From a virus: a DNA stretch of 42,835 nucleotides. The translations under genes were made by a program, and so were the position numbers. The notes beneath the pieces were generated by a model. That model was not told where the DNA came from. It did no database searches and was given only the letters and a program-made list of their open reading frames with translations. The stretch lies in IMG/VR virus record IMGVR_UViG_3300023220_000359, positions 1 to 42,835 of that record. One strand, written 5' to 3'. How positions within the stretch are numbered: position 1 is the first letter of the stretch; each line of letters opens with the position of its first letter. Below, piece by piece: positions 1 to 8,192 of the stretch.

Positions 1-201
1 GAATACATACCTGTACTAGAATCTTACCCCCCGAATTGGCAGTTACGTGCTTCGAAAGCATTTTCTAAACAATCCTTACGCGCAGCTTGCACTGTAAAAT
101 GTGCTGACTGCATGGGTTTTGAAAATGTGGCGGAGCGTGTCAGAGATTGTGAAATGTTTCAGTGCCCGCTTCACCCATTTCGGCCTTATCAAGTAAAGTA
201 G
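1..201 (+). CDS. Partial small Cys-rich (zinc-finger-like) phage protein, 5' end outside window
   Basis: Frame 1 is open from the first base to a TAG at 199-201, giving 66 residues. There is no plausible ATG/GTG/TTG start before the conserved part, so the gene begins outside the window. The end carries a CADC pair, then RDC and CPLHPFRPY. This C-x2-C...C...CPL-x-P-[FY]-R arrangement is a common small phage protein pattern in which four cysteines probably bind zinc. Function is unknown. It lies just upstream of the packaging genes and on the same strand. Its being cut by the edge shows that the window is not the whole element. Confidence 0.7.
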   Translation, partial: EYIPVLESYPPNWQLRASKAFSKQSLRAACTVKCADCMGFENVAERVRDCEMFQCPLHPFRPYQVK

Positions 202-264
202 GTAGGAAGCGCTGCGTCTTAATTATTTGTAGACTTCTGACAGATCTTGTAAGATTTACAGGTC
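202..264 (+). promoter_or_regulatory. Short intergenic leader before the small-terminase gene
   Basis: This 63-base gap holds a small perfect inverted repeat, ATCTT-GT-AAGAT (244-255), and the string TTGTAGACTTCTGA (227-240). Parts of that string recur in two other control regions of the genome (30001-30009 and 42515-42524, opposite strand). No strong Shine-Dalgarno precedes the ATG at 265; only CAGG is close. A regulatory role is inferred, not shown. Confidence 0.35.
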
Positions 265-906
265 ATGCCCAGCGATGATTTAACTAAAAAAGAACTTACA
301 GAGATATTCAATCCCATCGTTCCCTGTGAGTATTCCTCAGAACAACTCCAGGAGATGCGCGCACTCGGAATGTCCAAACCTGATGGAGTGAGTTGGGGCA
401 GTTGGATGGGCCCGAAGAAAGAAAATCACACGCACGAAGCACTGATTTATATGGCAGCATCCGGTGCGAATCAGAAAGCAATAGCCCAGGATCTGGGTTA
501 CACGCAATCCCGAATCAGCATAATTCTAAGTAAGCCGGAGATTAAAGAGAAGGTTCGAGCAGTGCAGGCAGAACTTTGGGGAGGGAATGCAATAAAAAGA
601 TTTGAAAATCTACTTCCTCAATCAATTGACGTACTGGCTCATGTAGTTCGGGAAGGAAGTACTGAGAGTACAAAAGACAAACTTAGTGCAGTTAAAGAAA
701 TTAACGACAGGGCATTAGGAAAAGCGAAGCAGTCAGTTACTGTAGAGGGAAACCTACTTGCAGACCTCATTCACAAACTAGACACACAAGAGACTAGAAA
801 TGTTGACGGGACTGCGCTACCATCAAAAACGAAAGACAATGCCGAGGAATTTGTTGACGAATTTCTGGGTGACGAAAATTACATCGTAGGAAAGAGAGAT
901 AAGTAA
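265..906 (+). CDS. Terminase small subunit-like HTH protein
   Basis: 213 residues. Around residues 68-95 it has a helix-turn-helix of the type seen in phage small terminases: ANQKAIAQDLGYTQSRISII, followed by a charged helical region and an oligomerisation-like segment. Small terminases bind the packaging site on the concatemer and regulate the ATPase/nuclease of the large subunit. The gene is first in the rightward block, though the large terminase lies 3.1 kb downstream instead of next door. The assignment rests on the HTH style, size and position. A transcriptional regulator is the main alternative. The stop overlaps the next start (TAATG). Confidence 0.6.
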   Translation: MPSDDLTKKELTEIFNPIVPCEYSSEQLQEMRALGMSKPDGVSWGSWMGPKKENHTHEALIYMAASGANQKAIAQDLGYTQSRISIILSKPEIKEKVRAVQAELWGGNAIKRFENLLPQSIDVLAHVVREGSTESTKDKLSAVKEINDRALGKAKQSVTVEGNLLADLIHKLDTQETRNVDGTALPSKTKDNAEEFVDEFLGDENYIVGKRDK

Positions 907-1160
907 TGGCCAGAGCAGAAGAAGAAAAAGACAGCCACAGGCACGTGCTGCCGGGTGGAATACTTACGGGACCCCCAATACCAACAGAGGGTGGGCATCA
1001 TCACGCACTGGCAGTTGGGGATTCCATGACTAGTGTAATTAAGGGAGATTCTACAGACAATCACAGGCATACAGCAAACGGTCAGGGAACCAGTGGACCA
1101 AGAAATAATATGAAAGATACCCAGGGAACGGGACCGAATGAAGTTAAAAAAGGCAGGTAA
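906..1160 (+). CDS. Small His-rich phage hypothetical protein
   Basis: 84 residues, starting in a TAATG overlap with the upstream gene. It has many histidines in HRH/HHH clusters (HRHVLPGG, GGHHHALAVG, NHRHTANG) and ends GQGTSGPRNN followed by a basic tail. Spaced His motifs of this kind occur in small phage proteins near packaging genes and may bind metal, but no function is established. There is no signal peptide or membrane segment. It is overlapped by the next gene from 1138. Confidence 0.6.
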   Translation: MARAEEEKDSHRHVLPGGILTGPPIPTEGGHHHALAVGDSMTSVIKGDSTDNHRHTANGQGTSGPRNNMKDTQGTGPNEVKKGR

Positions 1161-1323
1161 CAAGAGTAAGTTTGAGTGGAAGAAGTTGCAATCCGGAAAG
1201 AAGAGAGAGAAACCTCAAAGTTTTGGATTCAACGGTAATCCACAGAAGAAAGGACTTCCGAGAGCGGAGAAGTTCGTAGAAGAACATAAAGAGCATAGGA
1301 AAGAAATCAGAAAACCAAGGTAG
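1138..1323 (+). CDS. Small very basic hypothetical protein
   Basis: 61 residues, about one third Lys/Arg, so a nucleic-acid or capsid-interior role is possible. The ATG lies inside the end of the preceding gene in another frame, with GGGACC a few bases upstream as a weak ribosome site. No recognisable domain. A gap of only 7 bases, containing GGGGAAGT, separates it from the next gene, which fits one co-transcribed unit. Confidence 0.5.
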   Translation: MKLKKAGNKSKFEWKKLQSGKKREKPQSFGFNGNPQKKGLPRAEKFVEEHKEHRKEIRKPR

Positions 1324-1330
1324 GGGAAGT

Positions 1331-2491
1331 ATGGCTACGCAAGGAATTAGCACCAAGCCAGAGAGTGCAGATAAAACCAGGGGAATAGGTAACATAGTTA
1401 CCGGGGAAACTCTGGAAAATAACAAAGTAGCATTACACGTTCTCGACAAGAGTATCGTAAGTCAAATAGGTACTGATGTAGTTGATAACATTGCAGCTAA
1501 CGTAATTACAGCAGCCTCGCATGCAGCACTCAAGGGTGATGTAATTAGAATGACTTCAGGGGCTGCTTCCGGCAGTGAGTACCGAGTATTCGAAGTAACT
1601 ACTAACACTATTACTTTAGAGAATGACAAGTTAACCACAGCACCAGTAGCAACAGATACTTTTGAAATTCTGAGACCTACGAGTCTTACTGTAAGTTCTA
1701 CAGGAGAAATTACTGCTGCGGTGACACTTGATCCAATCGAGTATAATTTGGATACGGGGGCAGGAGCAGTAGCTACTACAGTGCTTGAAGATACGGGAAC
1801 TCCTGCAGATTCTCGACCACTTCCTGTACGCCTTTTTAATTCTGTAGGAGATCAATTAGGAACAGCAACTGATCCAGTAAGAACGGATACTACGGGAACT
1901 ACTACGCAACCAGTTAGTGCATCCTCTCTTCCGTTACCTACTGGAGCATCTACGAGTGCTTTGCAAACTTCTTCAGAAGCACTACTCACTACCATAGATG
2001 CGGATACGAGTACTCTAGCTGGTACTGTCGCAGGATCAGAACAACAAGTTGATATTGTAGCGGCACTTCCTACAGGTGTGAACAGTATTGGAGCGGTGAC
2101 TCAAGCTACACACGATAACTTTAATGCTAATGCGAATATTCAAGTAGGGGATGCAGATAATTCAGCTACTAATCCAGTATTCACAGATCGTCTTACAGTA
2201 GTAGACGTACTAGATACTCCGTTACTTGATGCTACTACAATCAATGGAAGTGGCGGAGCACTAGTAGATGTAGTAGCTAGTTTGGCTTCTGCAACTAAGA
2301 AGGTTCAGCTCTTCAGTACTGCAGGTAGATTCATAGGACTCTACGATGATACGGTATTGGTAGCACAGTTTGGTCCGGGTAGTGACGACACAGTTGAAGT
2401 AAGTATTGCAGCAAGTTCAGTAATAGCACTTAGGTCACTTGAGACAGCTGCACCCGCAGGCGGATCTATCGTAGTTAATTTCTTAGGTTAA
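1331..2491 (+). CDS. Virion-associated (decoration/fibre-like) protein
   Basis: 386 residues, rich in Thr/Ser/Ala/Val and poor in Cys, with short beta-type segments. The middle (about residues 185-235) has the low-complexity pattern QPVSASSLPLPTGASTSA followed by a helical LQTSSEALLTTIDADTSTL stretch. I recognise this pattern from phage structural proteins. It starts at ATG 1331 behind GGGGAAGT. No enzymatic motif. It is likely a head fibre, decoration or tail-associated protein. Lying before the large terminase is unusual for virion genes. Confidence 0.6.
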   Translation: MATQGISTKPESADKTRGIGNIVTGETLENNKVALHVLDKSIVSQIGTDVVDNIAANVITAASHAALKGDVIRMTSGAASGSEYRVFEVTTNTITLENDKLTTAPVATDTFEILRPTSLTVSSTGEITAAVTLDPIEYNLDTGAGAVATTVLEDTGTPADSRPLPVRLFNSVGDQLGTATDPVRTDTTGTTTQPVSASSLPLPTGASTSALQTSSEALLTTIDADTSTLAGTVAGSEQQVDIVAALPTGVNSIGAVTQATHDNFNANANIQVGDADNSATNPVFTDRLTVVDVLDTPLLDATTINGSGGALVDVVASLASATKKVQLFSTAGRFIGLYDDTVLVAQFGPGSDDTVEVSIAASSVIALRSLETAAPAGGSIVVNFLG

Positions 2492-2500
2492 GGAGAGCAA

Positions 2501-3496
2501 GTGAAACCAGTATTTCAACAAGGCCAAGATGTACTTTTAATTCCTAGCCAGGAAATTATTTCCTCAATTAATCAACCTAGCTTCCTGGAGAATCTAGGCT
2601 TCAGTACGTCAGTAGGATCAAGTGCACTAACTGTCACACTCACACAAGGTGATGGAAGTAGTGCACCAACAGAAACTAATCCAGTACGAAGATCCTTTAG
2701 ATCTGCTACTGAGGCAACTGGATCTTACTCTCTGGTAAGTTCAACAGCCACAGCGACAATTGTCGTTCCCTCAACTGCGACACTCGGACATGCTAGCGGG
2801 GAAGACGAACCAATCTACGTATATGAACTGCTCTTCAGTGGCGCAGCAGAATTCGCAATAAGTACGAGTCCTGACTTTGATGAAAACCGGGTACACACTA
2901 CGACCGTACTTAATACAAGTTCTGACGACAGGTTTACACTTTACTCAACTACGGCACGTACAGGTGTACCAATTCGTAGGGTAGGTTACTTACTCAGTAA
3001 TCAGGCGACCGCCGGGACGTGGGCATCTAACATGACAGTAGTTAGTCCCGGTGCTTTTACAACGCACAGACCGCGTAACGTAGTAAGAGTACACACGAGT
3101 AATGGGCATGGTTCGACTAATACAAAAATACGTCGCTGGACTACAACAGTAGATAATATAGGTTCTGCAATTACTTTCGCAGATTCTGCAACAGCCGGAG
3201 GTTCTTTCACTCTCGAAGAGGATGGAATTTATGCGATATCTGTCACTGAATCCGCTGGGGCAGCAAGTTCTACCGGGATCAGTTTAAATAGCACACAATT
3301 AACTACAAACATACTTGATATAACTGTTGCAGATAGATGTGCTGCAGGAAGAATTACTGGGGCTGACTTGGCAGAAGCAGTGTCTTGGGTTGGTCCTTTA
3401 TCTGCCGGTGATGTTTTACGTGTCCATGATAACGGGGTTGCAGATGGAGCAGGTCCAGAGAGAGCAACAACTACAGTCAGTAAGGTAGGTAACTAA
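2501..3496 (+). CDS. Virion protein with C-terminal jelly-roll-like domain
   Basis: 331 residues, GTG start behind a good site (AGGAGAGCAA). The C-terminal half (about residues 200-331) has the pattern HGSTNTKIRRWTTTVDNIGS, then an ITFADSATAGGSFTLEEDGI strand and a YAISVTESAG strand. This resembles C1q/TNF-like beta-sandwich modules at the tips of phage fibres and head decorations. The role would be surface exposure or receptor/carbohydrate contact. The stop abuts the next ATG (TAATG). Confidence 0.55.
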   Translation: MKPVFQQGQDVLLIPSQEIISSINQPSFLENLGFSTSVGSSALTVTLTQGDGSSAPTETNPVRRSFRSATEATGSYSLVSSTATATIVVPSTATLGHASGEDEPIYVYELLFSGAAEFAISTSPDFDENRVHTTTVLNTSSDDRFTLYSTTARTGVPIRRVGYLLSNQATAGTWASNMTVVSPGAFTTHRPRNVVRVHTSNGHGSTNTKIRRWTTTVDNIGSAITFADSATAGGSFTLEEDGIYAISVTESAGAASSTGISLNSTQLTTNILDITVADRCAAGRITGADLAEAVSWVGPLSAGDVLRVHDNGVADGAGPERATTTVSKVGN

Positions 3497-3861
3497 TGTA
3501 CAAACTTTTAATTGAAGAAGCTGGAATTCAGACAGTTACTACAGTAGGTGCGACTGGCGGTTACTACGATGAAACCAAGATTGTATGGGATGAAAGAAAA
3601 CACGGGAAGTTACTCTCAGTAACTTTTGGGGGTCTCACAAGACAAGGATCGAAAGACAGTTACTCCCTTACGGTTGATGGAACAAAAAAAGCAACTCACG
3701 ACTCAGCATTATTAGTAAGACAAACACAGCAGGCCAATATAGAGACAACAAGAGCAGAAAGAAAGACAAAACTAAGTACCGCATTACTTGATTTTAACAC
3801 TCTTACTGAAATAAACAAGCTTGCTTTAGTTAAAGATTTACTAGAAGAAGTGCTCGGATGA
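3496..3861 (+). CDS. Hypothetical protein, probably virion-related
   Basis: 121 residues, ATG overlapping the previous stop. The N-terminal half is beta-rich (strands around TKIVWDERKHGKLLSVTFGG) and the C-terminal half is helical and charged. No known domain recognised. Its position between a jelly-roll virion protein and a membrane protein suggests a small structural or assembly role. The end overlaps the next gene by 4 bases (ATGA). Confidence 0.5.
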   Translation: MYKLLIEEAGIQTVTTVGATGGYYDETKIVWDERKHGKLLSVTFGGLTRQGSKDSYSLTVDGTKKATHDSALLVRQTQQANIETTRAERKTKLSTALLDFNTLTEINKLALVKDLLEEVLG

Positions 3862-4061
3862 AAGTAGCACTCACTTCCGTACTAGTCGCAGGTTTACTTT
3901 CTCTTCTTGGTGGTGGAGTAATGTGGATCAATGAAGTACACGGTTTGGCAAGAGCTAATACAAGGGAGCTTAAGGCAGTGAGAGAGTACGCTAAAACCCT
4001 TAAATCTATCGACAAAAGATTAGCAAGAATGGAAGGTGCTCTGGGAGTGTCTAGTGAGTAG
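3858..4061 (+). CDS. Small single-span membrane protein (holin-like candidate)
   Basis: 67 residues. Residues 3-23 form one hydrophobic segment (VALTSVLVAGLLSLLGGGVM), followed by a charged helical, possibly coiled-coil tail (RELKAVREYAKTLKSIDKRL). Size and shape match class III holin-like or Rz-like small phage membrane proteins, but it lies next to the terminase rather than the endolysin at 30282. It is linked by ATGA to the gene before and overlaps the terminase start. Function unproven. Confidence 0.55.
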   Translation: MKVALTSVLVAGLLSLLGGGVMWINEVHGLARANTRELKAVREYAKTLKSIDKRLARMEGALGVSSE

Positions 4062-5604
4062 TGCTCTAGCGAACTATCAGAAATACAGAGACGATCCGTG
4101 GCTCTTCCTTACCGAGTGCGTATTCACTCTGGACCAGGTAGATCAAGAGAATCCAATTAAACTTTTTCCGGACAAGGAATACCTAAAATTCTTCGTAAGA
4201 GTATGGCAAAAATATCCGTTACTTGCAGTACCTAAGAGTCGACGTATGACAATGTCCTGGACTGCAGTCTCCCTGATTGTGTGGGAAATAATCTTCCATA
4301 AGGGAAGAAACTGGGCAATGGTAAGTAAGAAAGAGGATGATGCGAATGAACTTATCTCTAGAGCAAAATTTATAATAGATAATCTTGATGAGAATAAGAT
4401 ACCTAAAGAATTAATTCCAAAATACCAACACAAATTCAACGTATTAAATTTTCCGGAAATACACAGTAAGGTGCAGGGATTTCCTCAGGGAGCAGATCAG
4501 TTAAGGCAGTTTACTTTCTCTGGAATTTTCGGTGATGAGTCTGCCTTCTGGGAACAAGCTAAGGAATTCTACTCTGCCTCCTTCCCGACAATTGATGGTG
4601 GAGGAAAAATGATTCTAGTCTCTTCACCTGCACCAGGATTCTTCAAGAAACTAGTATTCGATCACCTAGATATAATCGGTGATATCAATGTAATGGAACA
4701 AGTGCCGGATTTCGTAAAACCTGCAAAAGGAATTAGAATCTGGAAGAATCCTAAGAATAATTTTCTGGTATTCGAACTTCACTACACGGCAGATCCAGGT
4801 AAGAGATCGGACGAGTACCGAGAGACAATTAAGAATTCCCTTCCTCTCGTAGAATACCTGAGAGAGTACGAACTTAATTGGGATACATTCCAGGGAATGC
4901 CGGTGTACCCGGAGTTTAGTAAAATACACATACTGGATGAGAAGCCAGAACCACAGCCAGGTCTTCCAATGCTTCTGGGATTTGACTTCGGACTTACTCC
5001 AGCGGCAGTAGTAGCACAACTTCAGGAAGAGACACTGGTAATATTTCATGAGTTTGTAGAAATAAATATGGGAGCTGACCGCTTCTCGGACAAGGTAATG
5101 CAGGAATTGCGCTTACGCTATCCTACATTCGGTGACTTTAAGAAGAACTGGCTAACTTACATAGATCCTTCTGGAGTATTTAGAAAAGATACGGACGAAA
5201 CGACGTGTGCTGGAATTCTTAACAAAAAAGGATTCCGTTGCATACCTGGCCCGGTTACATGGGAAGAGCGAAGACACGGGGTATTGCACTGGTTACAGAG
5301 ACTTTCGAGTGAAGGAACTCCTGCTTTCCAAATCTATTCCAAAGGTTGCTCTATGCTTATCAAAGGGTTTGAAGGAGGATACAGATTCTCGGAGAAAAAT
5401 GCAGAAATAGCACCGAATAAGTTACGTCCAATTAAAGATCAATTCTCACACCCGCACGATGCCTTACAGTATCTCTGCGCAGGGATCAGAGCATTAAATC
5501 GTAAGACGGGTAAGGCAATACCGAGACCTTACTACTCAACAAATAAAGAAGCGCAGAAAACTACCGGAGAAAGACGATGGCTAGAGCCGACAACACTGAA
5601 TTAA
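4054..5604 (+). CDS. Terminase large subunit (packaging ATPase/nuclease)
   Basis: About 516 residues. The start is taken at GTG 4054, because GGGAG lies 6 bases upstream and it overlaps the previous stop; GTG 4036 in frame is the alternative. ATPase part: variant Walker A PKSRRMTMSW (60-69), Walker B GIFGDESAF (D161, E162) and coupling motif LVSSPA near 189. RNase H-like nuclease part: D311 in GFDFGLTP, D371 in YIDPSG and D469 in HPHDAL. The enzyme drives DNA into the prohead through the portal and cuts the concatemer. All expected acidic residues are present, so it looks functional. Its end overlaps the portal start by 28 bases. Confidence 0.95.
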   Translation: MSSALANYQKYRDDPWLFLTECVFTLDQVDQENPIKLFPDKEYLKFFVRVWQKYPLLAVPKSRRMTMSWTAVSLIVWEIIFHKGRNWAMVSKKEDDANELISRAKFIIDNLDENKIPKELIPKYQHKFNVLNFPEIHSKVQGFPQGADQLRQFTFSGIFGDESAFWEQAKEFYSASFPTIDGGGKMILVSSPAPGFFKKLVFDHLDIIGDINVMEQVPDFVKPAKGIRIWKNPKNNFLVFELHYTADPGKRSDEYRETIKNSLPLVEYLREYELNWDTFQGMPVYPEFSKIHILDEKPEPQPGLPMLLGFDFGLTPAAVVAQLQEETLVIFHEFVEINMGADRFSDKVMQELRLRYPTFGDFKKNWLTYIDPSGVFRKDTDETTCAGILNKKGFRCIPGPVTWEERRHGVLHWLQRLSSEGTPAFQIYSKGCSMLIKGFEGGYRFSEKNAEIAPNKLRPIKDQFSHPHDALQYLCAGIRALNRKTGKAIPRPYYSTNKEAQKTTGERRWLEPTTLN

Positions 5605-7520
5605 AGACTAGTGAAATAAGCGATCAGACAATTATTCAGACTGCCGTGAATTACAGAAATGAGTCTCGTGATGCGAAACAGTCTCGCATGCAAAAGAATA
5701 GAATTAACTTTGACACATATCATATGCGTAATCATTCGACTGGTAAACTTCAGGGACAGAGTAACGAATTCCTTCCCAAGCAGACCATGGCAGTGGAGCA
5801 AGGAGCTAACCTAATTCAGCAAGGCCTGATAGATATTGGAGAATGGTTCACTGTAGAGGCAGAAGAAGGACTCAATCCAGAACTTTTATCAATTAAACCG
5901 GACGAGATACGCAAGTTATTAATGAGACAACTAGAAAAGATTCAGTTTCATAACATAATGGGAGATGCTGCGAAACTAGGGTTCCTTGGATCACTAATGA
6001 TATTTAAAGTTTCAGGAAGAACAGTAAGTAAGCCGGAATTCGTAGCCAAGGATGAACTTAAAGGGAATTCCTTCAAGAAAATCTTAGTTAAGAAAGAGAA
6101 TAAGGTTTGGGAACTGAATATAGAACTAGTAAGGCAGGAAGATTACTTTCCTGATCCTACAGGACGAAAACTCTATGAGATGCAGGATTCCTTCATTGAT
6201 GCATACGCACTCAGGCAGTTAGCTGAAGGTAAGGATGCAATCTACGATAAGAAAGCAGTAGAAGCAGCTATTGCTTCAGCTTCCCAAGGAGTAGATGATA
6301 AACATAAGAGAGCGAGAGAGACAGGGCAGAACAGTACGAATCACGGATTCAGGAAGCAAGTTAAGCTAACAGAGATCTGGGGTAACATCCTTGGTCCTAA
6401 TGGAGAGTTACTCTTCGAGAACGTAGTAACTACAATAGCTAATGATCAATTCGTAATCAGGAAACCTACGAAGAACCCTTTCTGGCATGGAGAGAGTCCT
6501 TTCGTTACTGCACCAATAGTTTCAGTACCTCATTCAGTCTGGCATAAGGCTCTAATGGACGCACCGACTCGCTTAAATCTAGCTATCAATGAGATGTTTA
6601 ATCTAATGGTAGATGGTGGAATGATGGCAGTGCATGGGATTAAGCAAGTCAGGGAGGACTGGCTGGATGATGCAAGCCAGGTAGCTAACGGTATTGCTCC
6701 GGGTGATACGCTTAAAGCTAATTCGAGTACTCCTGTAGGGGCTAAAGTACTTGAACGAGTAGATACTAGCTCTGTACCTAATGATGGCTTCAGTATGTTT
6801 GGTGTATTGAATCAAGAGTTTACTGAGGCGGCACTTACTACGGCACTCAGACAGGGAGGGGAGACTTTCCGAAGGGAAAGTGCTACAGCAATCGTAGAAC
6901 AGAGTCAGGCACTCACAAGTATGTTCACAGGCATTGTGAAGAATATAGAGACAGGATTGGATAAGGTTCTGGAGAAATCCTGGAAAGTAATGTCCCAACA
7001 TATGAATGACATGAATAGTGCTGCTTTAAGAGCACTGCTCGGGGGGCAGAGGCAAAAAGCTATTGCCGGAATGAGTAAGGAACAAATCTTTGCCGAAACA
7101 GCTAACGGAACTCGGTTTAAGACTTTCGGAATCAGTGAGACACTCAATAAGCAGAGAGACTTTACGAAACTCCAGGCATTACTACAGACTGTGAGTGGAA
7201 GTGAAGTACTCAGTGAAGCATTCGTAAGTCAGGGAGGAAGTTTCTCCAAGTTACTAGATGAAATAATAAAATCACTAGATATCAATCCAGCAAAGATTAA
7301 AGAACCTGACACCAGAGATGCAGGACTTGAAGCACCGATACAGGCACCAGAAGAAGCGGTAAGTCCCCTACAGAATCAACAAGGGGGAGCAGACGTACAG
7401 AGTCAGATTCCTCAAGCTGGAGCAATAGGAAATCAGCAGGATCTTTTTGCTGAGGCAGGTGCTGCACAAGCAGAGTTTCCTGTAGGTCCAAGACCTGGAG
7501 GTGCTAATGGCGCGCAGTAA
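5577..7520 (+). CDS. Portal protein
   Basis: 647 residues, the size of podovirus-type (P22/T7-like) portals. It begins behind GGAGAAAGACG, inside the terminase end. The helical N-terminus, NEFLPKQTMAVEQGA region, SVPHSVWHKALMDAPTRLN segment (wing/stem transition) and following long helices match head-tail connector proteins. The C-terminus is Gln/Ala/Pro-rich. The portal forms the dodecameric ring at one capsid vertex through which terminase pumps DNA and to which the adaptor (13971-15287) docks. Confidence 0.88.
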   Translation: MARADNTELKTSEISDQTIIQTAVNYRNESRDAKQSRMQKNRINFDTYHMRNHSTGKLQGQSNEFLPKQTMAVEQGANLIQQGLIDIGEWFTVEAEEGLNPELLSIKPDEIRKLLMRQLEKIQFHNIMGDAAKLGFLGSLMIFKVSGRTVSKPEFVAKDELKGNSFKKILVKKENKVWELNIELVRQEDYFPDPTGRKLYEMQDSFIDAYALRQLAEGKDAIYDKKAVEAAIASASQGVDDKHKRARETGQNSTNHGFRKQVKLTEIWGNILGPNGELLFENVVTTIANDQFVIRKPTKNPFWHGESPFVTAPIVSVPHSVWHKALMDAPTRLNLAINEMFNLMVDGGMMAVHGIKQVREDWLDDASQVANGIAPGDTLKANSSTPVGAKVLERVDTSSVPNDGFSMFGVLNQEFTEAALTTALRQGGETFRRESATAIVEQSQALTSMFTGIVKNIETGLDKVLEKSWKVMSQHMNDMNSAALRALLGGQRQKAIAGMSKEQIFAETANGTRFKTFGISETLNKQRDFTKLQALLQTVSGSEVLSEAFVSQGGSFSKLLDEIIKSLDINPAKIKEPDTRDAGLEAPIQAPEEAVSPLQNQQGGADVQSQIPQAGAIGNQQDLFAEAGAAQAEFPVGPRPGGANGAQ

Positions 7521-7683
7521 ACCGAGAACTAAAGCAGGTAAGGCAAGAAAAGTAGGTAAGGTGCTGGGAGAATTTAAAAGGAAAACTCTTCGCTCAGGAT
7601 CTGGAAGTAGAGTAAGATCAAGAGGGCAAGCAATTGCAATCGCACTTAGCGAAGCAGGACTTGCAAGAAAAAGGAGAAAATAA
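7507..7683 (+). CDS. Small basic DUF6496-like protein
   Basis: 58 residues from ATG 7507, chosen because GGAGG lies 5 bases upstream; an in-frame GTG at 7501 is less good. The body, KVGKVLGEFKRKTLRSGSGS followed by RSRGQAIAIALSEAG, matches the small DUF6496 family pattern (gEFKrgtL.SgsG..V.sRkQAIAIALSEA). Highly basic. Family function is unknown; it is common in phages near portal/capsid genes. It overlaps the portal end and meets the next gene at TAATG. Confidence 0.7.
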   Translation: MARSKPRTKAGKARKVGKVLGEFKRKTLRSGSGSRVRSRGQAIAIALSEAGLARKRRK

Positions 7684-7874
7684 TGTCAAGAGACAAATCA
7701 GGACACAAAAGAAAGAACTTACTGGGCATGCAAAGAGTAGTAGGTGGAAGTACTGGAGGTCCTACGGGAGCTGTTGGTACGGGAGACGTAGATTACAAGA
7801 AAGCAATTCCCAGTACTACAAATAAGATGAGTGAACAGAAAGTGGCAGGATCCGAGAAGGAGGTAACCAGTTAA
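7683..7874 (+). CDS. Hypothetical small protein between portal and scaffold
   Basis: 63 residues, ATG in a TAATG overlap. Basic N-terminus (MSRDKSGHKRKN), then a flexible Gly/Thr stretch (VVGGSTGGPTGAVGTGD) and a polar C-terminus. No domain recognised. Tight coupling and the virion neighbourhood suggest a minor head or assembly protein. An out-of-frame overlapping ORF (7634-7825) is considered a shadow. Confidence 0.55.
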   Translation: MSRDKSGHKRKNLLGMQRVVGGSTGGPTGAVGTGDVDYKKAIPSTTNKMSEQKVAGSEKEVTS

Positions 7875-7936
7875 TGGCAGCACACCCAGTAAAAAGAGGT
7901 GGAAGAAGAGGCGGAAAGGGTCGTCGTGGCAAGTAA
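7874..7936 (+). CDS. 20-residue Arg/Gly/Lys-rich peptide
   Basis: A tiny ORF, MAAHPVKRGGRRGGKGRRGK. The ATG at 7874 follows AAGGAGG (7857-7863), one of the best ribosome sites in the window. 11 of 20 residues are Arg, Lys or Gly within RGG/GKGRR runs, suggesting nucleic-acid contact inside the head. It overlaps the next gene's probable GTG start (7926). Translation is an inference from the ribosome site and coupling. Confidence 0.5.
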   Translation: MAAHPVKRGGRRGGKGRRGK

Positions 7937-8192
7937 GGAAAACGAACTTTACTCACTAATGCACGATTCCCGATTAGTAAACTTAAGCGAGGGACTTCTA
8001 TTCCCTCTACTTGAAAGAAAGAAGGAAGCACAGGTTGCGCTTCTCTGCGCCAAGTTTGAAGGCGGAGAGAGTAACTTACTCACAGACGTAGCAAAACTAT
8101 CAGTTTACAAAAGTTTAATCGAGGAACTGAAGAGAATACAAACAAAAGGCAATAACGCAGCAAAGGAGATACATAATGAGCCGGGCAGATAA
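7926..8192 (+). CDS. Hypothetical helical protein upstream of scaffold
   Basis: 88 residues from GTG 7926, the start preferred because GGAAAGGG precedes it; the frame is open to a GTG at 7899. Almost all helical and charged (LSEGLLFPLLERKKEAQVAL). No domain recognised. It sits directly before the scaffold gene and overlaps its start by 17 bases, so it may be a head assembly accessory. Confidence 0.6.
   Translation: MASKENELYSLMHDSRLVNLSEGLLFPLLERKKEAQVALLCAKFEGGESNLLTDVAKLSVYKSLIEELKRIQTKGNNAAKEIHNEPGR

Noticed and set aside
250-255. Promoter TTGTAG-17-TAAGAT before the small-terminase gene
   Set aside because: The start would lie only about 3 bases before ATG 265 and the -35 matches at 3 of 6; kept only as part of the shared-word observation.
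7634-7825. 63-residue ORF overlapping 7507-7874 in another frame
   Set aside because: No ribosome site and overlaps two coupled genes; shadow frame.
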